Positions 1 through 7,535 of a DNA stretch of 15,392 nt are shown here, piece after piece; position 1 is the first letter of the stretch, and each line of letters starts with the position of its first letter. The notes under the pieces were generated by a model. That model ran no database searches. It saw nothing but the letters and a program-made list of their open reading frames with translations, and was not told where the DNA came from. The stretch comes from an uncultured Oscillospiraceae bacterium. GTDB taxonomy: Bacteria; Bacillota; Clostridia; Oscillospirales; Oscillospiraceae. The DNA lies in assembly GCA_900769995.1 (NCBI GenBank), contig CAAGIT010000183.1, positions 1 to 15,392 on the forward strand, in the 5' to 3' direction. The position numbers and the translations under genes are program-made.

Positions 1-3000
1 CTTGCTTCTGCCGCAGTTTCGCTCCACTCGCTCCAATCACCCCAGCCGGTGTAGGTGAACAGCTTGTTGTAGTTGGTGTAGGTCTGCTTCGTCACGTCCA
101 GACGGTAATACCAGTAGGTGTCCTTACAGACATTACCGTTGGAGAACTGATAAGCACCTGCCGCAGCGTTGTACGCAATATCCGTTGTGCTGTAGAAGGC
201 ATGGAAGCAGGGGTATTCCGCAGTGTAGGTATCATTGATATAGCGGTTGATGGGACCTGCAGTATATGTGCCGTAGCACCAGTGGTAGTAGATATAACCC
301 TCGGTCGACTCACTGACCGCCGTCTTTGCCGTTGCCGTTTCGGATGCGCTGACAGGCGTTTTGTTGTATTGGGAATACAGGCTGTTTTTCGTATCAAAGC
401 CGGAGGGCCAGCTCTTTACATACGACACTGTTCCCGTGGAGTCTTGCACCCATTCGCTGCCCGTCTGTGTGAAGCCGGCCTTCGAAGTATCATAGGATTT
501 CTCCGTAATCTGATCTCGCCAGCGATAAAGCGTCCGTGTGCGAACTCGATCTGCGGGGAGATCTGTCGGTGCAGTATCGCTCCACTCACTCCATTCCCCC
601 GCGATGTATCGGCGATCCTCATCACCGCAGCGGCTGCAGCGGTAGAGATCATAAGCGTATTCCGTACAGCTTTCCGGTACATTGCCTGCGAAAGCATAGT
701 CGTGTCCAAGTGCCGCAACAAAGTCCGCCTGATAGCTCTCGCCGCAGAGGGGGCACAGGTAGGTCGTATAGCCCTGCTCGGTGCAGGTTGGTGCGTTTGT
801 CCCCAGAGTTTCGCCCTTTGCATGGACATGGGCTACAATGCTGAGCACCCATTTCTGTGCATTGGTTGCGTTGCCTTGGAAGGTTTGCACATTTCTGCCG
901 TCCTCCAGCACGCCGCCTGCAACTTCCAATGTCTTGCCGCCGCACTTGGAGACAAAGGTGTAAGTGCCGTCGTTGTTCGGCAGCACGCTCCAAAGCTGAC
1001 TGTCGCTGTTGTCGGAAGCATACTGCGCAACATTGACGCCGGAGATACGATTTCCGCCCTGAACCGTCAAGTATTTACCGGACTTCTTGTTCATAATGGT
1101 GTAATAGCCGTCGTCGGTTTGCTGCAAATACAGCTGCTGATTTTCGCCGTCGTGCGCGGAATAAATCTGTGCATTGGCACCGTCCGACATGGCTTCTTCC
1201 TCGCTGCCGGCTGCAACGTCTATTGCAAAGCTCTGATCTGCTGAGGCGAGGAACTGATAAACGCCGTCATCCACGACTGCGTATCGGTTCGTCAGGTTCC
1301 ACTTCTGCGCCGCGACATGTCCACCTGTCCACATTTGCACATTGGTACCGTCTGCGAGCGTATTTCTGCTCAGGTCAAGATACAGACCGTTGCACACGCC
1401 GACAAAGCTGTAGCTGCCGTCCGCGTTCGGAATGATCTGCCACTTTTCGTTATCCGCAGGCGCGTTGTCACGGTTCCACTGGAGCACATTCGTGCCGTCA
1501 GCTGCTGCGCCATGATCAATGTTCAGGTTTCTCCCGGAGTGCAGAGCACGAATGACATAGTACTGATCGTTGATGCTCTGCACGACGAACTTCTGGCTGT
1601 CGCTGCCGTTACTGCTCCCAAGCAGAACATTCGCGCCATCGGCCGTACTTGCTCCTTCGACATCCAGCACATAGCCGTTATCGCCGCTTGCAGCGATGTT
1701 CCAAACGCCGTCCAGTCCGACCGTCGTTGGATTCAGCATCCACTTCTGCGGGTCGCCGCGATTTGCCGTCCATACGATGAGCGCAGTGCCGTTGTCATTT
1801 ACCCCATTCGGGCGGTCCAAATGCAGGTTGTTGCACTTGGAGACGATATTGTAGCTGCCGTCGTTGTTCGGCACGATACGCCACAGTTCATTCAGATTGT
1901 TGCCGTCGATGCTGCCGGTATCGGAGGCATATTGCACGACTTCCAGACCCGGTCCCGAGCTTGCCGTTCCGCCCACAACATCCATATACAGATTGGAGTT
2001 CAGGAAACGCAGTGAGTAATAGCCGTCACCGACATATTCGACGGCGATCTTCTCCCACATGACATCCTCGCGTTCCCACATTACAAGCTTTGCGCTGCGT
2101 TCCGTCGAGCGATCCATAACATGGATCGTCTGATTGGCCGCCGTTTTGGACGCGAGGCTGTACACACCGTCATTGACGCTGCGTTGTGCTTCGATTTCCC
2201 ATTTCTGTGCAGTAGATCCGTTGCCGCTCCAGAGCTGCACATTCTTGCCGTTCTCTGCAACGCCGCTGTCCATATCAAGATACAGTCCGCCGCCTAAATA
2301 GGATGCAAAGCTCCAGCTCCCGTCTTCATTCGGGATGGCAGACCATTTTTGGGCATCGGAGCCGTTGCCGCTCCAAATCTGCACATTGGTCCCTGTATCT
2401 GATTTTCCGTCTTTTACATCCAAATACTTGACGGAGTTCAGCTCACGGATATAGCAGTAGCCGTCTGCGCTCGTTTGCACGACCCAGCGGTCGCCCGAGT
2501 CGTTCGGGCGCTCCCAGAGATGGACATTCGCGCCGTCTTCCGTGGAGTTGCCCGCAACATTCAAAACATAGTTTGTATCCGCCTTGTTGCCGAACTTATA
2601 AATGCCGTCCGGCAGCATATTCTGCGCTTCCAAATACCATTTCAGATTTGTACTGCCGTCATATTCCCATGTCTCGATGTTTGTGCCGTCTGAGGCTTTT
2701 CCTCCCGTCAGGTCGAGCGCCTTATTGCCGCATTTGGATTTGATGGCGTAAGAACCGTCCGAGTTCTTTGACACACTCCAAAGCTGCGAGTCATTTCCGT
2801 TGTAGTTATACTGCTGGACATTCGCGCCGTTTGCCGAGGAAGCGCCGTTGACATCCAGATACTTTCCCGAATTCAAATTGCGGATCGTATAGTAATTTGT
2901 GCCCTCAACCTTCTGGAACACAAAGCGCTGGCTGTTCCCATAGTGCCGCGTCCAAAGATGCGCATTTGCGCCGCTTTCCGTCGACGCGCCGTAAATGTCA

Positions 3001-4316
3001 ATCGCATAGTTCTGATCCACAGCCGATTTAATGACATACACGCCATCAGGCAGGGTAGCCTTAGAAGTACCGTCATCATAGCCCGGGTAGTTATACGGCA
3101 TATCAATATACTCAAATCCTGCCTTGGTGTAGGAGAAAAACGTGACAGCTTCCGCCCATGTCCTCTGAATCATAGCAACCTGGCAGTAACCATTATAATT
3201 TCCCTCATAGGTATAAAAATAGGTATCATCACAACCGGCATAGGCCAGACTATGCGGCCAACCGTCAATGCCGACATTGGTACGGATGTGTGCGCCGGGA
3301 AGAACGGAGGAGCCGAAAATACTCTTTAAGTAATTCACGGTAATGGAGCCTGAACCGACATTTTTCACCACCTGATAATATCCGTTGCTGCTGGTGTTTT
3401 CGGGAAAATCAACCATACCGAAGCAACGGTAGAATACATAGCGCGCAAAGCCGCAGCATTGCCATCCGTAGACATCAACCGTTCTGCCCGACGGGTCGGT
3501 ATAATAACGCAAACAATCATTGTGGCTGGATGTGCACGGATACCCTGTCGTTGTACAGGCTGAGCCATTCGGATACTCCGGCAGAGGAAGTGTAACGTTA
3601 CCCACCTTCGTTGTATAGCCGCATTGGTATGTTGTGCGTTTGGCATAGGGGGCATTTGCAGATGTGTAGGCATTCAGACCGGTCACTGTGCCATCGTTCA
3701 GACAGTAAAGGAAAGAATTTTCTTCTGCCGGGGCAATGTTCTCCTCAAGGGGGGGCACATTCTGCAGCGCAATGCGGTAGGCAAGATAATCATTGTTATA
3801 GAAATAGATAAACTCAGCACCGCAGTTTTCCAAAAGCAACGCAGAAGTACCGGTAATCAGGTCAACGGAATAAATACTTCCGTCATACAAGAGATAGAGG
3901 GTATCCTCAAAGATACAGAATTGCTCCGCAGCATAGTCCAAGGAAAGAAGGGTCTTCCCCTGCATTGACTCAAGTGCATAGCAATTCAGCGCGGTAATGC
4001 CGTTATGCGTTTCCAGCGTGATCAGGGAATCGCCGCAAACGGCAAGAGAGGACACGCCATGGATGTGCAGCGGTTCGCTTGTTCCTGAAAAATAGTTTTT
4101 CAAGTACAGCTCGCTGCCCTCAATAACAAAAGTCTCCGCATTGTAGTCAGCAGTAAGAGAACCGTTCAAAGGCGCTTCAAGGGTAAGACCACAGGTTTTC
4201 CAGTCGGCGAGAGGAAGCTGCGGCTCTTGTGCAGCGGCTGAAGCAGGCAATAATCCGCATAGCATGGCTAATGCAAGCAGAATTGCGCAAGTTCTCTTCA
4301 AAACAAGGTGTTTCAT
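1..4316 (-). CDS. Secreted CHAP/NlpC-like cysteine hydrolase with five ricin-type lectin domains (3' end outside window)
   Basis: The frame is open from ATG 4316-4314 to the window edge: 1438 codons with no stop, so the C-terminus is missing. The start has AAAGGA nine bases upstream and a signal peptide (residues 1-29, ending PASAAA). Residues 32-245 look like irregular beta-propeller strands (DTLYLLYDGSIYSVDL). Residues 250-400 resemble a CHAP/NlpC-P60 cysteine hydrolase: C287 or C288 in GWQCCGFARYV, H355 in PHSLAY, and E371/N373 in YEGNYN as possible third residues. Five beta-trefoils follow, starting at D424, D570, D716, D869 and D1017, each with three lobes of the pattern DGxYxI, YLDV, DGxNVQxW, QKW. 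After residue 1160 come TCTEQGY/CPLCGES, then WSEWS (1242) and WGDWSEWS (1425) surface repeats. Likely role, inferred: extracellular wall- or glycan-bound amidase or peptidase. The substrate is not readable from sequence. An adhesin with a degenerate enzyme domain is the alternative. Confidence 0.88.
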   Translation of the reverse strand, partial: MKHLVLKRTCAILLALAMLCGLLPASAAAQEPQLPLADWKTCGLTLEAPLNGSLTADYNAETFVIEGSELYLKNYFSGTSEPLHIHGVSSLAVCGDSLITLETHNGITALNCYALESMQGKTLLSLDYAAEQFCIFEDTLYLLYDGSIYSVDLITGTSALLLENCGAEFIYFYNNDYLAYRIALQNVPPLEENIAPAEENSFLYCLNDGTVTGLNAYTSANAPYAKRTTYQCGYTTKVGNVTLPLPEYPNGSACTTTGYPCTSSHNDCLRYYTDPSGRTVDVYGWQCCGFARYVFYRCFGMVDFPENTSSNGYYQVVKNVGSGSITVNYLKSIFGSSVLPGAHIRTNVGIDGWPHSLAYAGCDDTYFYTYEGNYNGYCQVAMIQRTWAEAVTFFSYTKAGFEYIDMPYNYPGYDDGTSKATLPDGVYVIKSAVDQNYAIDIYGASTESGANAHLWTRHYGNSQRFVFQKVEGTNYYTIRNLNSGKYLDVNGASSANGANVQQYNYNGNDSQLWSVSKNSDGSYAIKSKCGNKALDLTGGKASDGTNIETWEYDGSTNLKWYLEAQNMLPDGIYKFGNKADTNYVLNVAGNSTEDGANVHLWERPNDSGDRWVVQTSADGYCYIRELNSVKYLDVKDGKSDTGTNVQIWSGNGSDAQKWSAIPNEDGSWSFASYLGGGLYLDMDSGVAENGKNVQLWSGNGSTAQKWEIEAQRSVNDGVYSLASKTAANQTIHVMDRSTERSAKLVMWEREDVMWEKIAVEYVGDGYYSLRFLNSNLYMDVVGGTASSGPGLEVVQYASDTGSIDGNNLNELWRIVPNNDGSYNIVSKCNNLHLDRPNGVNDNGTALIVWTANRGDPQKWMLNPTTVGLDGVWNIAASGDNGYVLDVEGASTADGANVLLGSSNGSDSQKFVVQSINDQYYVIRALHSGRNLNIDHGAAADGTNVLQWNRDNAPADNEKWQIIPNADGSYSFVGVCNGLYLDLSRNTLADGTNVQMWTGGHVAAQKWNLTNRYAVVDDGVYQFLASADQSFAIDVAAGSEEEAMSDGANAQIYSAHDGENQQLYLQQTDDGYYTIMNKKSGKYLTVQGGNRISGVNVAQYASDNSDSQLWSVLPNNDGTYTFVSKCGGKTLEVAGGVLEDGRNVQTFQGNATNAQKWVLSIVAHVHAKGETLGTNAPTCTEQGYTTYLCPLCGESYQADFVAALGHDYAFAGNVPESCTEYAYDLYRCSRCGDEDRRYIAGEWSEWSDTAPTDLPADRVRTRTLYRWRDQITEKSYDTSKAGFTQTGSEWVQDSTGTVSYVKSWPSGFDTKNSLYSQYNKTPVSASETATAKTAVSESTEGYIYYHWCYGTYTAGPINRYINDTYTAEYPCFHAFYSTTDIAYNAAAGAYQFSNGNVCKDTYWYYRLDVTKQTYTNYNKLFTYTGWGDWSEWSETAAEA

Positions 4317-4362
4317 TTTCTATTGTCCTTTCTTTAATGATCTTGGTATATTCTTAGAAAAC

Positions 4363-4429
4363 CTCTGAATCATTCAGCTGCGGCGCTCAGCGGATCTTTT
4401 GCCGACCGCTATTGCAGATTAATTCAGAG
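4363..4429 (-). promoter_or_regulatory. Structured 5' leader of the lectin-hydrolase gene
   Basis: An 8-bp perfect outer stem (4363-4370 with 4422-4429) encloses a 5-bp inner stem (4389-4393 with 4406-4410). On the minus strand the outer stem is followed by GTTTTCT. It lies between the predicted transcription start and the ribosome binding site, so it could be an attenuator or an mRNA-stabilising hairpin. No known riboswitch class was recognised. Confidence 0.35.
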
Positions 4430-4462
4430 CTTTCTATGATGAATTTTTTACCAATTATGTTA

Positions 4463-4491
4463 ATTATATCAGAATCATCGTGGGATTTCAA
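4463..4491 (-). promoter_or_regulatory. SigA-type promoter of the lectin-hydrolase gene
   Basis: TTGAAA at 4486-4491 is the -35 box and TATAAT at 4463-4468 the -10 box, with a 17-base spacer. Transcription would start near 4456, giving an untranslated leader of about 140 bases before the ATG at 4316. The boxes match consensus at 11 of 12 positions. Confidence 0.75.
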
Positions 4492-4531
4492 TAATTAAAC
4501 TGCCAACAAAAAAATAATATTTGTTTTCAAT

Positions 4532-4583
4532 GAACAAAAATCAACAAACGTCCGATTTATTTTTGGTGAATCGGACGTTTGTT
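4532..4583 (-). terminator. Intrinsic terminator of valS
   Basis: A perfect 15-bp inverted repeat (4543-4557 with 4569-4583, 11-base loop) lies 19 bases past the valS stop. On the minus strand it is followed by GATTTTTGTT. It insulates the downstream lectin-hydrolase promoter from valS transcription. Confidence 0.85.
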
Positions 4584-4602
4584 CAGAGGTTCCTTTGTTA
4601 GG

Positions 4603-7242
4603 TTACAGACTGCGCAGACGGGCTTCGCTCTCGTTGAGCTGTGCCAGCAGTGCTTCCAACTTTTCTGCCTTGGCACGCTCGGCGCTCACGACCGCCTCGG
4701 GAGCCTTGGCGATAAAGCCCTCGTTGGACAGTTTGCCGCGAATCGCAGCAAGTTGCTTTTCGGTCTTTTCCTTCTCCTTTGCGATGCGGGCCAGCTCTTT
4801 TTCCGTGTCTACCAACTGGTTCATCGGCATATAGAGCGCGGCATTGTGGGTCACGCAGGAAACCATGCTCTCATAACCCTCGGGCTCGGCCGCGGACACA
4901 CAAACCTCATCAGCATAGGCAAGGCGGCTGATAAAGGCTGCACCGTTTTCAAAGATTTCTGGCGTACGGGTGACAATATAGAGGGTGCACTTCTTCGACG
5001 GCGGCACGTTCATCTCTGCACGGCGGTTTCGGACGGAACGAATTGCCTCCATGATGCTCTCCATGGCAGTTTCCTCCGCCTTGAAGGACAGCTCCTCGCG
5101 GTATTTCGGCCACGCGGAGACAATCAGTGCCTCACCGTCGTGCGGAATCGCCTGCCAAATCTCCTCGGTGATGAAGGGCATGAACGGATGCATCAGACGC
5201 AGCACCTGATCCAGCACATACAGAAGCACCTGCTGCGCGGTCTTTTTGCTCTCCTCGTCCTCACCGTACAGACGCGCCTTGGTCAGCTCGATATACCAGT
5301 CGCAATAGCTGTCCCAGATGAAGTCATAGACCTTCTGCACCGCGATGCCCAGCTCGTACTTATCCAGGTTTTCGGTTACATCGGCAATCAGGGTGTTGAG
5401 CTTGGACAGAATCCAGCGGTCGGCAGTTTCCAGCTTTTCCAATGCCGGCAGCTCGTTCTTGTCAATGCTCAGGTTCATCATCACGTAGCGGCTGGCGTTC
5501 CAGAGCTTGTTGGCAAAGTTGCGCATTGCCTCACAGCGTTCCACATAGAAACGCATATCATTGCCGGGAGAGTTGGAGGTCAGCATATTCATACGCAGAG
5601 CATCGGAGCCGAAACGGTCGATCATCTCCAGCGGGTCAATGCCGTTGCCGAGGGATTTGGACATCTTTCTGCCCTTGTCATCGCGGACAAGGCCATGGAT
5701 CAGGACTGTGTGGAAGGGCGGCTTACCGGTCTGCTTGCAGGCGGAGAACACCATTCTAGCGACCCAGAAGAAGATGATGTCATAGCCGGTAACAAGGACA
5801 TCCGTCGGGTAGAAATACTTGAAATCCTCTGCCTCGGTGTTCGGCCAACCGAGAGTTTCAAACGGCCACAGCGCAGAGCTGAACCACGTATCGAGCACGT
5901 CCTCATCGCGGGTAATATGGGAGCTGCCGCACTTTTCGCAGACAGTTGCATCCTCACGGGAAACGGTCATATGGCCGCAGTCCTCGCAGTACCACGCAGG
6001 GATCTGATGTCCCCACCAGAGCTGACGGGAAATGCACCAGTCGCGGACATTTTCCATCCAGTTGGTGTAGATCTTGGTAAAACGTTCGGGTACAAACTTG
6101 GTTTCGCCCTCGTTGACCACACGCAGAGCTTCCTCCGCCAGAGGCTTCATCTTGACAAACCACTGTGCGGAGATGATCGGCTCGACATCGCGGTGGCAGT
6201 GGTAGCAGGTGCCGACATTGTGATTATACGGCTCTACGCGGACAAGATAGCCCTCGGCCTCGAGGTCGGCAACGATCTGCTTTCTTGCCTCGTAACGGTC
6301 AAGGCCCTCGTACTTGCCGCCGTTTTCGTTCACGATACCGTTATCGTTCAGAACGCGGATAACCTCCAGATTGTGACGCAGACCAACCTCGAAGTCATTG
6401 GGGTCGTGAGCAGGCGTCATCTTTACGCAGCCGGTACCGAAGTCCATCTCCGCATAGTCATCGGCGACGACGGGGATCTCCTTATTCACCAGCGGCAAAA
6501 TAACCTTCTTGCCGACGATCGCGGTATAACGTTCATCATTCGGGTTGACGCAAACACCGCTGTCACCCAGCATGGTTTCGGGTCGGGTCGTTGCAACGAT
6601 AACCTCACCGCTGCCATCGGCAAGCGGATAACGGATATGCCACAGATTGCCGGGCTTATCAACATATTCCACCTCTGCATCGGACAGAGCCGTCACGCAA
6701 TGCGGACACCAGTTGATGATACGGCTGCCCTTATAGATCAAGCCCTGCTCGTAGAGATTGACAAACACCTCCCGAACGGCGTTCGAGCAGCCCTCGTCCA
6801 TGGTAAAACGGGCACGATCCCAATCACAGGAAGCGCCGAGCTTTTTCTGCTGCTCGACAATACGGTTGCCGTACTGATACTTCCACTCCCAAACGCGCTC
6901 CAGGAATTTCTCACGGCCGAGGTCATAGCGGGTCAAGCCCTCCTTGCGCAGCTCCTCCTCCACACGAATCTGTGTGGCGATACCGGCATGGTCAACGCCG
7001 GGAAGCCACAGAGCGGAATAGCCCTGCATCCGCTTGAAGCGGATCAAAACGTCCTGCATGGCAGAATCCATCGCATGACCCATATGAAGCTGACCTGTGA
7101 CATTGGGGGGCGGCATGACGATCGTGAACGGCTTCTTTTCGGGATCGCGCTCGGCATGGAAATAGCCGCCATCGGACCAGAATTTGTACAAGCGATCCTC
7201 TACATCCTTCGGATCATAGGTTTTCGGTAATTCTCTTGCCAT
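4603..7242 (-). CDS. valS: Valyl-tRNA synthetase
   Basis: Cytoplasmic class Ia synthetase that charges tRNA-Val with valine using ATP. The 879 residues are normal for bacterial ValRS. Visible features: PPPNVTGQLHMGHA with the HIGH-type signature HMGH at 53-56; the CP1 editing region with ATTRPETMLGD and TGCVKMTPAHDPNDF, which clears mischarged Thr; a zinc-ribbon-like cysteine set (C419, C422, C435, C438); DVLDTWFSSALWPF; KMSKS at 526-530; the anticodon-binding alpha domain; and the C-terminal coiled coil (about 810-879) typical of ValRS. The start is set by AAGGAG at 7251-7256, eight bases upstream. Expression is controlled by the T-box leader immediately upstream, and transcription ends at the hairpin 4543-4583. 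A full-length reading frame on the opposite strand is a codon-bias shadow. Confidence 0.98.
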   Translation of the reverse strand: MARELPKTYDPKDVEDRLYKFWSDGGYFHAERDPEKKPFTIVMPPPNVTGQLHMGHAMDSAMQDVLIRFKRMQGYSALWLPGVDHAGIATQIRVEEELRKEGLTRYDLGREKFLERVWEWKYQYGNRIVEQQKKLGASCDWDRARFTMDEGCSNAVREVFVNLYEQGLIYKGSRIINWCPHCVTALSDAEVEYVDKPGNLWHIRYPLADGSGEVIVATTRPETMLGDSGVCVNPNDERYTAIVGKKVILPLVNKEIPVVADDYAEMDFGTGCVKMTPAHDPNDFEVGLRHNLEVIRVLNDNGIVNENGGKYEGLDRYEARKQIVADLEAEGYLVRVEPYNHNVGTCYHCHRDVEPIISAQWFVKMKPLAEEALRVVNEGETKFVPERFTKIYTNWMENVRDWCISRQLWWGHQIPAWYCEDCGHMTVSREDATVCEKCGSSHITRDEDVLDTWFSSALWPFETLGWPNTEAEDFKYFYPTDVLVTGYDIIFFWVARMVFSACKQTGKPPFHTVLIHGLVRDDKGRKMSKSLGNGIDPLEMIDRFGSDALRMNMLTSNSPGNDMRFYVERCEAMRNFANKLWNASRYVMMNLSIDKNELPALEKLETADRWILSKLNTLIADVTENLDKYELGIAVQKVYDFIWDSYCDWYIELTKARLYGEDEESKKTAQQVLLYVLDQVLRLMHPFMPFITEEIWQAIPHDGEALIVSAWPKYREELSFKAEETAMESIMEAIRSVRNRRAEMNVPPSKKCTLYIVTRTPEIFENGAAFISRLAYADEVCVSAAEPEGYESMVSCVTHNAALYMPMNQLVDTEKELARIAKEKEKTEKQLAAIRGKLSNEGFIAKAPEAVVSAERAKAEKLEALLAQLNESEARLRSL

Positions 7243-7257
7243 TTGATCTTCTCCTTA

Positions 7258-7292
7258 TAAAAATTCGCCCTGAACAAATTGTTCAGGGCGAA
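7258..7292 (-). terminator. T-box regulated terminator hairpin
   Basis: A perfect 12-bp inverted repeat (7264-7275 with 7281-7292, loop of five) is followed on the minus strand by a run of Ts, just before the valS ribosome binding site. It lies directly after the T-box sequence, as expected for the OFF-state terminator competing with the antiterminator. Confidence 0.92.
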
Positions 7293-7493
7293 ATAATTCC
7301 GCGGTACCACCTGAATTTCCGCAAAAGCGGACACTCAAATCTCTGTAACGGGAGAGCCCGTATGTACCTAAGCTTTCAGTACATCCACTCAGAAGCGACC
7401 TTCATCCGACCTTCGCAGGAACTTGCACCAACCGTTCCCTCTCTGAAGCGTTATTCGGATTACTCCTCTCCGTCAACGTGTTTTACCTTATTC
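7258..7493 (-). promoter_or_regulatory. T-box riboswitch leader of valS
   Basis: The leader between promoter and valS carries the hallmarks of a T-box. Stem I has AGAGAGGGAAC followed by GGTTGGTGCAAG. The 14-base T-box sequence AGGTGGTACCGCGG, which pairs with the uncharged tRNA acceptor end in the antiterminator, is at 7299-7312. A specifier loop can be drawn between ATCC/GGAT and CTTC/GAAG, exposing GUC (7408-7410), a valine codon, which agrees with the downstream gene. Uncharged tRNA-Val should favour readthrough. The GUC assignment comes from hand folding; the T-box call itself is firm. Confidence 0.95.
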
Positions 7494-7499
7494 GCAAAA

Positions 7500-7528
7500 A
7501 TCATAGCCGAAAAAACAGAAAATGTCAA
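7500..7528 (-). promoter_or_regulatory. SigA promoter of the valS T-box transcript
   Basis: TTGACA at 7523-7528 and TATGAT at 7500-7505 are separated by exactly 17 bases. The -35 box begins eight bases past the pgcA stop codon. Predicted start of transcription is near 7493. Confidence 0.88.
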
Positions 7529-7535
7529 GCTTTAA

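Noticed and set aside
201..1244. 347-codon open frame on the plus strand
   Set aside because: It is antisense to the lectin repeats of the left-edge protein. The composition is a mirror of the repeated lectin codons, with no ribosome binding site or recognisable domain.
4579..7230. 883-codon open frame on the plus strand
   Set aside because: It lies entirely antisense to valS, whose domains are all intact. Its translation shows no domain order, and it is explained by codon bias of the real gene.
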